Of a stretch of DNA of 64,000 bases, positions 57,196 through 64,000 are shown in pieces. A program made the translations under genes and the position numbers. The notes under the pieces are model-generated. The model was not told the origin of the DNA, did no database searches, and was given only the letters and a program-made list of their open reading frames with translations. The stretch is from Alistipes sp. (GTDB lineage: Bacteria > Bacteroidota > Bacteroidia > Bacteroidales > Rikenellaceae), in contig JAFTOU010000009.1 in the NCBI GenBank assembly GCA_017463615.1, positions 37,766 to 101,765 of the forward strand, in the 5' to 3' direction. Positions within the stretch are counted from its first letter, which is position 1; each line of letters begins with the position of its first letter.

Positions 57196-58902
57196 CTATT
57201 TTACGCTCCAAGTACCACCGCCCTTGTCCCAAGTGCCATCCTTAATGGTATAAAGATTTGTACCATCGGTTGGAATTGTAAGGTCAGCTGTCTGATTCCA
57301 CTTGTTGTCCCAGTTGTTAGCTGTAGCCGATGGATTCATACGGCAGAAGATGATACTAGGGAACTCCTTATCAGTAGGAACAGCTACCTCATAAATACCA
57401 TCACTATCTGAGTCTGTCATACTTACCCATCTCTCTCCATTTCCAAAGAAATATGCAGCAAAACGAGCATTATCTACTTTCCAGTTTGAATTAGGCTTCA
57501 AATAGAGCATAGCGGCATCCTCATCCTGCTTAGGAGCCTGACCCTCTACAGTCTGCTCTGTAGCAGCTGTATAGTCTGAACCTGCAGTCACAATATAGAG
57601 ACGAGTATTGTCTATATCAAAGTAGATATCATAGCTACCTGCAGTATCCACCACGATATTGCCACTGCTATTTAGAACAATAGTCTGCCAGTGACCTGGT
57701 GTAGAGTATGCAAACTGGCCGGCACCAAAACTTGTAGTCCAACTACCATAAGACTTAACCTTGAACTCGTCATAAGCCGCAAGGGTCTGAGACTTAAGTG
57801 CATACACAGTGCCTGCAACCTGCTCCATCTTAAGCTCACTTGTCCAGTTGTTAGTAAAAGTACCTGCTATAGACCACTCAATAGGAGTATACGCTCTCCA
57901 CTCGCCAGTAGAAGCATCGGTACCCCAATCTGTAATGTAATAACAGTTATTGCCATCAGTAGGAACAACAAGGTCAGCGGTCTGATTCCACTTGTTATCC
58001 CAAGTATTATCTACTGACGATGGATTCATTCTAACAAAGATAATGTTAGAAGTTGACACCTCAGCGCTATAGAGACCAAACTCTCCACTTACTGGGGCTA
58101 AGCTTACCCAACTCTGAGTATCGCTCTCGTACACAGCAAAACGCGCATTATCAGATGCCCAAACACCAGGCACAAGGAATACCTCCTTAGTCTCAACCTC
58201 TGGATCACTCAGCATGCCGAGGTTGTAGACCTTGCCGCTTGTGATGCTGAGGGTGGTCTTCTTGCACTCAATGCCGTTTACTGAGTATGTGAGGGTGCAC
58301 TCTGCAGCCTCTGTAGTTGCCAAGAATGAAATCCAGTTCTCGCCCCGCGCATCAGTAGTTACAGACTGTACATTGGCATTCTCCTCTACAAAGAAAGCAC
58401 CAGCCTCTGGCTCTGCGTTATTTACCAGTGTGAATGTTACAGTACCCGCACCCTGATAGTCGTAACGCAAGAATGAGTTCATTGCAGTGAGCTTAATAGC
58501 AGTTGTTGGGTTAAAAGCGCCAACCTCCTGCTGAACATAGATACCCTGCTTACCAATCAGCGAGAGTGATTCTGGGGTGTGGTTGATAACAACAGGATTA
58601 CCTACAAGGCTCTCTACGCCAGCTGTGGTGCAGGTAAACTTGTTAGGCTCTGCTGGTGTGTTTACAAACTCATAAGAAGCCGAGCGGTCTGCAGCTACTA
58701 CGGTAAGGATCTCGTTGCCCTCCCAAGCGGTATTCCACACACCATTGCTCTCCTGAAGGTCAACACGAGTCATTGACAAGTCGGCATAGAAAGAGAGTCC
58801 CTCTGCAGGGAGTACTACATCGTTTGCCTCGTTGTTCTTTGTACAAGCAGCTGCTCCTATGATTACCAGCGCAGCCAAAATCAAATTAAAAATCTTTTTC
58901 AT
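57196..58902 (-). CDS. Surface lipoprotein with carbohydrate-binding-like modules (paralogue 2)
   Basis: 568 aa. Lipobox IGAAAC with Cys20, acidic linker, N-terminal beta domain, then module (EVFLVPGVWASDNARFAVYE...RMNPSSVDNTWDNKWNQTA), E-set-like domain (EWSIAGTFTNNWTSELKMEQ...YDIYFDIDNTRLYIV) and a second module ending VPTDKEFPSIIFCRMNPSAT. Same architecture as paralogue 1, so the pair arose by duplication. Likely a glycan-binding surface pair; no SusC/D or glycosidase is adjacent. Confidence 0.75.
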   Translation of the reverse strand: MKKIFNLILAALVIIGAAACTKNNEANDVVLPAEGLSFYADLSMTRVDLQESNGVWNTAWEGNEILTVVAADRSASYEFVNTPAEPNKFTCTTAGVESLVGNPVVINHTPESLSLIGKQGIYVQQEVGAFNPTTAIKLTAMNSFLRYDYQGAGTVTFTLVNNAEPEAGAFFVEENANVQSVTTDARGENWISFLATTEAAECTLTYSVNGIECKKTTLSITSGKVYNLGMLSDPEVETKEVFLVPGVWASDNARFAVYESDTQSWVSLAPVSGEFGLYSAEVSTSNIIFVRMNPSSVDNTWDNKWNQTADLVVPTDGNNCYYITDWGTDASTGEWRAYTPIEWSIAGTFTNNWTSELKMEQVAGTVYALKSQTLAAYDEFKVKSYGSWTTSFGAGQFAYSTPGHWQTIVLNSSGNIVVDTAGSYDIYFDIDNTRLYIVTAGSDYTAATEQTVEGQAPKQDEDAAMLYLKPNSNWKVDNARFAAYFFGNGERWVSMTDSDSDGIYEVAVPTDKEFPSIIFCRMNPSATANNWDNKWNQTADLTIPTDGTNLYTIKDGTWDKGGGTWSVK

Positions 58903-58933
58903 TGTCTTTTGCTCTTTAACTGTTAAACATAGG

Positions 58934-59062
58934 TTACCACTCTACATTCTCCTCGCCGAATGATGGGCCCTCAACTCCGTTCTCAACGCTTAGCGCAAAG
59001 CCTTGCTCTGCTCTAATGCCCACAACCTCAATGGCTGGGGTCTGATAGATTTTTCTGTTCAT
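58934..59062 (-). CDS. Small 42-aa protein of the KIYxxPxIEVV type
   Basis: MNRKIYQTPAIEVVGIRAEQ then GFALSVENGVEGPSFGEENVEW. Short proteins with this (K)-(I/F)-Y-x-x-P-x-x-E-V-V-x-(I/V)-R-x-E-x start and an acidic tail recur in Bacteroidetes lipoprotein operons. It lies 31 bp before paralogue 2, as first gene of the unit. Function unknown; too short for most gene callers. Confidence 0.65.
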   Translation of the reverse strand: MNRKIYQTPAIEVVGIRAEQGFALSVENGVEGPSFGEENVEW

Positions 59063-59108
59063 AAGGTTTATAATTTATAGTTTCAACATTTACACAGTCT
59101 CACGATTG

Positions 59109-59116
59109 CAAAGATA
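59109..59116 (-). promoter_or_regulatory. -7 box of the lipoprotein pair unit
   Basis: TATCTTTG on the minus strand, 47 nt before the small gene. No TTTG at the normal -33 distance; that position is taken by the terminator hairpin. Confidence 0.45.
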
Positions 59117-59144
59117 TAAAAAAAGAGAGAGAATACTCTCTCTC
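59117..59144 (-). terminator. Terminator upstream of the lipoprotein unit
   Basis: AGAGAGAG-AATA-CTCTCTCT hairpin with a T7 run in the minus-strand direction, insulating the unit from transcription coming from yitT. Confidence 0.7.
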
Positions 59145-59195
59145 AGACGCATTTTCCCCACGAACGGTCAAAAAAGGGCAATGAACGGATGCTAA

Positions 59196-59257
59196 CCATT
59201 GGCTATTAGCTGTTGGCTATTGGCTATTGGCTTTTCTAAGGTATCCGCTTTGCGGAT
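59196..59257 (+). repeat. Dispersed intergenic repeat, copy 7
   Basis: Units CCATTGGCTATTAGC then TGTTGGCTATTGGCTATTGGC, followed by the hairpin ATCCGC-TTT-GCGGAT. The following 130 bp (to 59389) show no gene, only a short copy of the ACCACGCTCGGCAAAATTAGA part of the palindromes; a stretch of the downstream flank resembles 41994-42030. Confidence 0.75.
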
Positions 59258-59389
59258 GGTGTTTAGGGGTGCAGATTGCAGCGTTGGTACGCGGTATCCC
59301 TAAATTCACTAAACTCCCTAATATCCCCCGCTTTGAACTGAAAATCTAATTTTAAGCGAGGATTTACCACGCTCGGCAAAATTAGATGC

Positions 59390-59519
59390 AATTTAGCGAA
59401 AGAGGTATGTAGCTGCTACGCTCGGCAAAAATGCCGACGATGGGCTGTACTAAAGCGTACTGCTCATTGTCGGCACTTTTTGTTAGCGGCAGCAGATGCG
59501 TGCCTATTTCGCTAAATTT
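59390..59519 (-). repeat. Nested stop-codon palindrome 7 (overlapping the end of yitT)
   Basis: Outer arms AATTTAGCGAAA / TTTCGCTAAATT; the yitT stop codon (59512-59514) lies inside the right arm, so the last codons of the gene are part of the element. Inner stem AAAAATGCCGACGATGGGC / GCTCATTGTCGGCACTTTTT, loop core GTAC-TAAAGC-GTAC. Confidence 0.85.
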
Positions 59520-60426
59520 TGTTCAAGGCGTCAAAACCTTTGCCATAAACTCCCATCACGGAGCCAATGGTGATAAAGGCGTCGGGGTCTACTTGGTTGG
59601 CGATTTTGAGGATGGTTGGGGTGTCGCGCTTGCGGCAGACAACCATAACGATATTGTGCGAATGCTTTGTGTACCAGCCTTTTGCGTCAATGACGGTAGC
59701 GCCGCGGTGGGCGATATTATTCATGGCGTCGGCCATAGCTTTGTAGTCCTGGCAGACAATCATAATCTGGTTAGACTGCTGGTTACCGGTCATCAGCATA
59801 TCCACCACATAGCTAAATACGGCGGTCATAACGAAGCCGTATACCACGCCGTCAATACCAATCTGTGCCTCGGCAGGCAGCAGCAGCGCTGAGGCGATAA
59901 TTACGGAGTCTATAGAGCGGACAACCTTGCCGTAAGATACTGTGCGGAACTTATTTATAATCATCGCCACGATATCCACGCCGCCCGTAGAGCCGCCCTG
60001 CGCAAAGCTCAGAGCCACACCCACGCCCGAGAATATACCGCCAAGGATGGTTGATAGCAGGCGGTTATCCAGCTGGAAGATATCCATAATAGTGCCATCA
60101 GGCAGGGTAAACACGGTCTGCATCGTAGACATTGCGAAGGAGAGCATACAGACGCAGAAGATAGTCTTGATGCCAAACTTCCAGCCCACTATAAAGCCCG
60201 CGATAAGCAGCAGTATAGCGTTGATAATGAAGACCATAACGCCAACGGTAATCGTTCCGCCCGTAGCGTAGTAGATAAGCAGCGACAGACCCGACGCGCC
60301 ACCACCGATACACTTTGCCGGCAGGATACAACCTATCCAGCCGAAGGCATAACAGAACATACCGACGGTCATGAGCAGATACTCCTTGACGCTGGTCATA
60401 AAACTCGTTTTACCCAACTGTAGCAT
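59512..60426 (-). CDS. YitT-family membrane protein (DUF161-DUF2179)
   Basis: 304 aa. Five to six membrane segments (about 15-200), with GGGASGLSLLIYYATGG and GGSTGGVDIVAMIINK, then a cytoplasmic DUF2179 domain (about 215-300, ending DPDAFITIGSVMGVYGKGFD). Function unknown; proposed transporter. An internal ATG (MTSVKEYLL) nine codons in is an alternative start. A -7-like TACCTTTG (60468-60461) overlaps the end of the radical SAM gene upstream. Confidence 0.9.
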   Translation of the reverse strand: MLQLGKTSFMTSVKEYLLMTVGMFCYAFGWIGCILPAKCIGGGASGLSLLIYYATGGTITVGVMVFIINAILLLIAGFIVGWKFGIKTIFCVCMLSFAMSTMQTVFTLPDGTIMDIFQLDNRLLSTILGGIFSGVGVALSFAQGGSTGGVDIVAMIINKFRTVSYGKVVRSIDSVIIASALLLPAEAQIGIDGVVYGFVMTAVFSYVVDMLMTGNQQSNQIMIVCQDYKAMADAMNNIAHRGATVIDAKGWYTKHSHNIVMVVCRKRDTPTILKIANQVDPDAFITIGSVMGVYGKGFDALNKI

Positions 60427-60457
60427 ACAAAAAATCTGTTTTTATACTCCGTTCAAA

Positions 60458-61402
60458 CTACAAAGGTACAAAATTTTTGCCTTGATGTACATTTTTTTCC
60501 AATAATCTTTTCTCAAGCATCGCCCAGAGGGTCTCATTGCGCACCAAACCCCAGTTTCTGCCGTAGTGGTATCGGGGTGGCGCTTCGCTGGCAAAACGCT
60601 CCACGACAATATCTGCTCGCAGACGGGCAAGAATTTCAGAGAAGAGCTCTACGTACTCCTCCACCGTCCAGAATCGGAACATTTCGGGCGTGCGGTCGTA
60701 CTGCTCCGCCATCGCCGTGCCGCGGAAAATCTGTAGCTGATGAAACTTCACAGTCGTGAGCGGCAGGGCGTTTATCTTGTCTGTCTGGGCTATAAGCTGC
60801 TCGTCGCTCTGACCAGGTAGCCCGAGGATAAAGTGTGCTCCGCAGTGTATGCCGCGCTGGGCAGTCATCTCCACCGCCCGCACCGCCGTGGCGTAGTCGT
60901 GACCACGATTTATCGCCGCAAGGACACTGTCGTCGGTGCTCTCTATGCCGTACTCAAGCGCCACATAATGCGTGCGAGCAAGCGAGGCGAAGTAGTCCAA
61001 CTTCTGCTCGTCTACGCAGTCGGGACGCGTGCCTACAACAATGCCCGCAACAAGGGGGTTGGAGAGCGCCTCGTCGTATAATTTTCGCAAGACATCTATG
61101 TCGGCGTATGTATTTGTAAAAGACTGGAAATAAGCAAGATAGCGCGTAGCTGTGCGGTAGCGACGACGGTGGAACTCTATACCCTCGGCTATCTGCTCAC
61201 TAATACTCTTTGTCGGCTGACAGTAGGAGGGGGTAAAGGCGGCATTGTTGCAGAATGTGCAGCCACCCGTAGAGAGGCTTCCGTCGCGGTTTGGGCAGGT
61301 AAAGCCGGCATTTACGGCAACCTTCTGTACTCGGCTGCCGAAGAGTCGCCTAAAGTAGGCGGCATAGCTGTTGTATGGTCTATCATCTCCCCAGATGTGC
61401 AT
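60458..61402 (-). CDS. Radical SAM protein of the YhcC/TIGR01212 type
   Basis: 314 aa. The cluster cysteines Cys36, Cys48 and Cys51 are in CPNRDGSLSTGGCTFC, a C-x11-C-x2-C spacing typical of this family, not the common CxxxCxxC. The family is of uncertain function, possibly linked to elongator-like tRNA modification. The start codon is only 5 nt from a -7-like TAATTTTG (61414-61407), so the transcript may be nearly leaderless. Confidence 0.88.
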   Translation of the reverse strand: MHIWGDDRPYNSYAAYFRRLFGSRVQKVAVNAGFTCPNRDGSLSTGGCTFCNNAAFTPSYCQPTKSISEQIAEGIEFHRRRYRTATRYLAYFQSFTNTYADIDVLRKLYDEALSNPLVAGIVVGTRPDCVDEQKLDYFASLARTHYVALEYGIESTDDSVLAAINRGHDYATAVRAVEMTAQRGIHCGAHFILGLPGQSDEQLIAQTDKINALPLTTVKFHQLQIFRGTAMAEQYDRTPEMFRFWTVEEYVELFSEILARLRADIVVERFASEAPPRYHYGRNWGLVRNETLWAMLEKRLLEKNVHQGKNFVPL

Positions 61403-61421
61403 AGCACAAAATTAGAAAGTT

Positions 61422-61453
61422 TTTGTATTTTTTGCAACAATTTTGTATATTTG
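61422..61453 (+). promoter_or_regulatory. Promoter of cdd
   Basis: TTTG (61422-61425), 20-nt spacer, TATATTTG (61446-61453), start near 61460, ATG at 61473. Confidence 0.75.
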
Positions 61454-61472
61454 TCTTCTAAACACTATTACT

Positions 61473-61928
61473 ATGGAGAAAAAACTCGAAATCGGTTACC
61501 ACCACTACTCCACTCCGGAGGAGCTTCCTGCCGACGACCGAGTACTGGTCGTAGAGGCTCAGGCGGCACTTAAGAAGGCTTATGCCAAGTACTCCGGCTT
61601 CCGCGTAGGTGCAGCTGTGCGCCTTGCGAGCGGAAAGATACTCCACGGCGCAAACTCCGAGAGCGAGGTCTTCCCTTCGGGCATCTGCGCCGAGCGTAGC
61701 GTGCTCTACTATGCCGAGGCAAACCACGCCTCCGACCCCGTCGTTGCGCTTGCTATCGCCTCCGACCCTTCGGAGCGCGAGTGCTACCCTTGCGGAGGCT
61801 GCCGCCAGGTTATCCTCGATGTTGAGCGCCGCCAGGGTCGCCCTATCCGCCTGATTATGAGCGGCGGAGGCACAGCTTCGGTAGTTGATAGTGCTGTGGC
61901 TTTGTTACCGTTTACTTTTCAACTATAA
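61473..61928 (+). CDS. cdd: Cytidine deaminase
   Basis: 151 aa from MEKKLEIGYHHYS; an in-frame ATG 10 codons upstream overlaps the -7 box. Converts cytidine to uridine. Zinc and catalytic residues in NSESEVFPSGICAERSVLYYA (Cys, Ala, Glu) and PCGGCRQVI (two Cys). First of four plus-strand genes separated by 0-5 bp. Confidence 0.93.
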   Translation: MEKKLEIGYHHYSTPEELPADDRVLVVEAQAALKKAYAKYSGFRVGAAVRLASGKILHGANSESEVFPSGICAERSVLYYAEANHASDPVVALAIASDPSERECYPCGGCRQVILDVERRQGRPIRLIMSGGGTASVVDSAVALLPFTFQL

Positions 61929-61933
61929 AGACG

Positions 61934-62632
61934 ATGTTTAATCCAAACGATATTTTATACGAAGATAACCACATCATTGTGGTAAATAAGCGTTGCGGCG
62001 ATTTGGTGCAGCCCGACCCTAATGGCGACTCGGCGCTTGAGAATGAGATTAAGGCCTTGATCAAGGTGCGCGACAATAAGCCTTTTGATGTCTTTTTGGG
62101 CGTTGTGCACCGCATAGACCGCCCCGTAAGTGGCGTGGTGCTCTTTGCCAAGACCAGCAAGGCGCTCAGCCGTATGAACGAGCTTATCCGCCGTGGCGAG
62201 ATTTCAAAGCGCTACTGGGCAGTGGTAGAGAATCGCCCGCAGGCGGAGAGTGGTGAGCTGGTGCACTACATTTCGCGCGACGGCAAGAGCAACCGCTCCT
62301 ACTGCTACAACGCCCCAAAGGGGGATGCTAAGCGTGCTGTACTGCGATATAATGTCCTCGGCGCCTCTGACCGCTACACCCTTGTGGAGGTGGAGCTTAT
62401 CACTGGTCGCCACCACCAGATACGCGCCCAGCTCTCAAAGATTGGCTGTCCGATAAAGGGCGATTTGAAGTATGGCGCAAAGCGTTCAAACCCCAACGGA
62501 GGCATCTCGCTCCACTCGCGCAGCATGACCTTCATCCACCCAGTTCGCAAGGAGAGTGTAACCATTGAGGCACCTGTCCCTACAGACGACAACCTCTGGC
62601 TCTTCTTCGCCCAATCTCAAGCAGGACTGTAG
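61934..62632 (+). CDS. RluA-family pseudouridine synthase
   Basis: 232 aa. The catalytic Asp lies in VHRIDRPVSGVVLFAKT, with later TGRHHQIRAQLSKIGCPIKG. No S4 domain. Target (23S rRNA or tRNA) cannot be told. It lies 5 bp after cdd and 2 bp before dtd. Confidence 0.92.
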   Translation: MFNPNDILYEDNHIIVVNKRCGDLVQPDPNGDSALENEIKALIKVRDNKPFDVFLGVVHRIDRPVSGVVLFAKTSKALSRMNELIRRGEISKRYWAVVENRPQAESGELVHYISRDGKSNRSYCYNAPKGDAKRAVLRYNVLGASDRYTLVEVELITGRHHQIRAQLSKIGCPIKGDLKYGAKRSNPNGGISLHSRSMTFIHPVRKESVTIEAPVPTDDNLWLFFAQSQAGL

Positions 62633-62634
62633 GT

Positions 62635-63087
62635 ATGAGGGCTGTAATTCAACGAGTTAAGGGCTGCCGCGTAGATATTGCAGGGCAGAGAGTGGGCGCT
62701 ATAGATGGCGGACTCCTCGTCCTTTTAGGCGTGGAGGCGGCAGATACGGCGGAGGATATTGAGTGGCTTGCGGGCAAGATTTCGCGCCTGAGAATCTTTG
62801 ACGACGAGAATGGCGTTATGAACCTTGACATCACCCAGTCAGGAGGAAGAGTATTGGTCGTCAGCCAGTTTACCCTCTACGCCTCTACCAAGAAGGGCAA
62901 CCGCCCCTCCTACATCCGCTCTGCTCCTGAGCCTATTTCGCGCCCTATGTACGAGCAGTTTGTTGCGCGGTTAGAGCAGATTTTGGGCACAAAGGTAGAG
63001 ACGGGCGTCTTTGGCGCCGATATGCAGGTGTCGCTTGTGAACGACGGCCCTGTAACAATTTGTATAGATACCAAAAATAAGGAATAG
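62635..63087 (+). CDS. dtd: D-aminoacyl-tRNA deacylase
   Basis: 150 aa, standard. Removes D-amino acids from mischarged tRNA. The motifs SQFTLYAS and NDGPVTICID (usually NxGPVT) are present, with the N-terminus MRAVIQRVKGCRV. Confidence 0.95.
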   Translation: MRAVIQRVKGCRVDIAGQRVGAIDGGLLVLLGVEAADTAEDIEWLAGKISRLRIFDDENGVMNLDITQSGGRVLVVSQFTLYASTKKGNRPSYIRSAPEPISRPMYEQFVARLEQILGTKVETGVFGADMQVSLVNDGPVTICIDTKNKE

Positions 63088-63870
63088 ATGAAAAGGCTAA
63101 CCCTCGTAGTGGTGCTCTTTGCACTCTCTACACACATCGCCGTAGCGTGGAACAACATCGGCCACGCTACCATAGCCCTTATCGCCGAGCGGAATATGAC
63201 CGAGGAGGCGAAGCAGGGCTGCCGCAGCTACCTGAAGCACAACCTCCCCTACTACGCCTCGTGGATGGACTATTGGCGCAACTGCGCAGGCTTTGAACAG
63301 ACCAGCTACTGGCATGGCGTGCCCGTAGACGAGCATAACGAGCAGATTAAGGATGATACGCGCAATGCCGCCTACCAGATTAAGCGCATCTGCAAGCGTA
63401 TGCGCAAGTACCACCGCCTCAAGGACTCTATTGTCTGCGACAACCTCAAGTATCTGATACACATGGTGGGCGATATGCACTGCCCTGTCCACACCAAGTA
63501 CAACAACGAGCCCGCCCTCAAGCAGCGCTCCGTGAGGATGAAGGGCAACAAACTCGGCTTCCACACCTTCTGGGATGCCTCTATCGGCTACTACAACCCC
63601 AAGATGAAGTGCGACCAGATTGCCGAGAAGTACGACACGCTGACCGACGAGCAGATTGCCGAGATTTGCAAGGGTACGCCCGACGACTGGGCTAAGCAGA
63701 ATGCCATAGAGATGCGCGAAATCTACACCCTGATGGCTATGCAGAGCGAGGTTACGGAGGTTGATAGCGCCCGCCACGAGCGTATGAAACAGATTGCCAT
63801 GAAGCAGATGTTGCGCGGCGGCTACCGATTAGCAAAGGTTATGAACGATATTTTTAGGGAGGTTCTATAA
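63088..63870 (+). CDS. S1/P1-family zinc nuclease
   Basis: 260 aa. The signal peptide cuts before Trp21, and AWNNIGH gives the N-terminal Trp zinc ligand typical of the family. LIHMVGDMHCPVHTKY (H-x3-D-x-H-x3-H) and the later HTFWD block supply further zinc ligands. Degrades single-stranded nucleic acids or removes 3' phosphates in the periplasm. It begins one base after the dtd stop codon. Confidence 0.92.
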   Translation: MKRLTLVVVLFALSTHIAVAWNNIGHATIALIAERNMTEEAKQGCRSYLKHNLPYYASWMDYWRNCAGFEQTSYWHGVPVDEHNEQIKDDTRNAAYQIKRICKRMRKYHRLKDSIVCDNLKYLIHMVGDMHCPVHTKYNNEPALKQRSVRMKGNKLGFHTFWDASIGYYNPKMKCDQIAEKYDTLTDEQIAEICKGTPDDWAKQNAIEMREIYTLMAMQSEVTEVDSARHERMKQIAMKQMLRGGYRLAKVMNDIFREVL

Positions 63871-63874
63871 ATTA

Positions 63875-63992
63875 GGTCGAGTTGATTTTGAAGAGTATTT
63901 TGAGTAGATTTCTTGTTTATTATAAAGGCGCAATGCGAGCATTGTAACTGCGTAAAAACAAGAAATATACCAAAATAAATTCAAAAGCGACC
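63875..63992. repeat. Nested palindrome after the S1/P1 nuclease gene
   Basis: Outer arms GGTCG...TTTTGAA / TTCAAAA...CGACC with mismatches, middle ATTTCTTGTTT (63908-63918) / AAACAAGAAAT (63956-63966), inner GCAATGC / GCATTG. It begins 4 bp after the stop codon. The architecture is similar to the stop-codon palindromes, with unrelated sequence. It fills the rest of the window; no gene follows. Confidence 0.6.
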
Positions 63993-64000
63993 GAAATAAA

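Noticed and set aside
2902-59519. CRISPR array
   Set aside because: The seven palindromes are dispersed over 57 kb, not regularly spaced, and no cas gene is present.

Overview
The window reads as chromosomal DNA of a Bacteroidales bacterium. A Rikenellaceae/Alistipes-like host is my best guess, inferred from content and base composition and not from any search. The evidence is a SusC/SusD pair with surface lipoproteins, a TamL-type lipoprotein of the Omp85 family, ribosomal protein S16 with an Ala/Glu-rich tail, absence of clear Shine-Dalgarno sequences, and about a dozen promoters fitting the Bacteroidetes pattern TTTG-N19/20-TAnnTTTG. Most genes are GC-rich. Two stretches are clearly AT-rich and look foreign: about 480-1200 and 17.4-27.1 kb.

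Layout: 1-1.2 kb holds a truncated outer-membrane barrel gene and a small AT-rich module (a 230-bp leader element, a tiny membrane protein and a tiny zinc-ribbon protein). From 1.2 to 9.5 kb come der, an alpha/beta hydrolase, then dapF-tamL-dxs in one direction, followed by tRNA-Leu(GAG). From 9.7 to 17.1 kb come a frameshifted small gene, a secreted repeat protein, and a four-gene operon joining a chorismatase-like protein to DUF1549/DUF1553, DUF1501 and pre-peptidase-domain proteins. From 17,382 to 27,098 lies an integrative element inserted in tRNA-Glu(CTC). It has 16-bp direct repeats, a tyrosine integrase, a serine recombinase, a secreted trypsin-TPR protein paired with a DUF2971 protein, small regulators, a DNA-polymerase-A-like palm protein and a DUF3853-like protein. 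It carries no relaxase or conjugation genes.

From 27.1 to 33.2 kb lie ksgA, a lipoprotein and a subtilisin-like protease, divergent from metK, then rpsP-rimM. From 33.6 to 41.6 kb is a polysaccharide-utilisation-type susC-susD-lipoprotein operon. From 42.5 to 49.6 kb, all on the minus strand, are queA, tpiA, lysS, a PAP2 phosphatase, a 26-codon membrane ORF, alkaline phosphatase and a zinc metallopeptidase. From 49.6 to 55.3 kb a plus-strand run carries a guanine-deaminase-like gene, a LolC/E-type permease, the menaquinone methyltransferase, two small envelope proteins and priA. From 55.5 to 59.1 kb are two tandem lipoproteins with repeated carbohydrate-binding-like modules and a 42-residue leader gene. 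The window ends with yitT, a radical SAM gene, cdd, an rluA-like gene, dtd and an S1/P1 nuclease.

The most unusual structure is in the spaces between genes. Seven nested palindromes of about 128 bp sit at stop codons. All share the loop core GTAC-N6/7-GTAC, while both arms of the stem around it change together from copy to copy. The next most notable items are a 230-bp sequence shared by the 5' regions of two unrelated genes, the terminator exchange at the tRNA-Glu island, and the trypsin-TPR/DUF2971 cargo pair.
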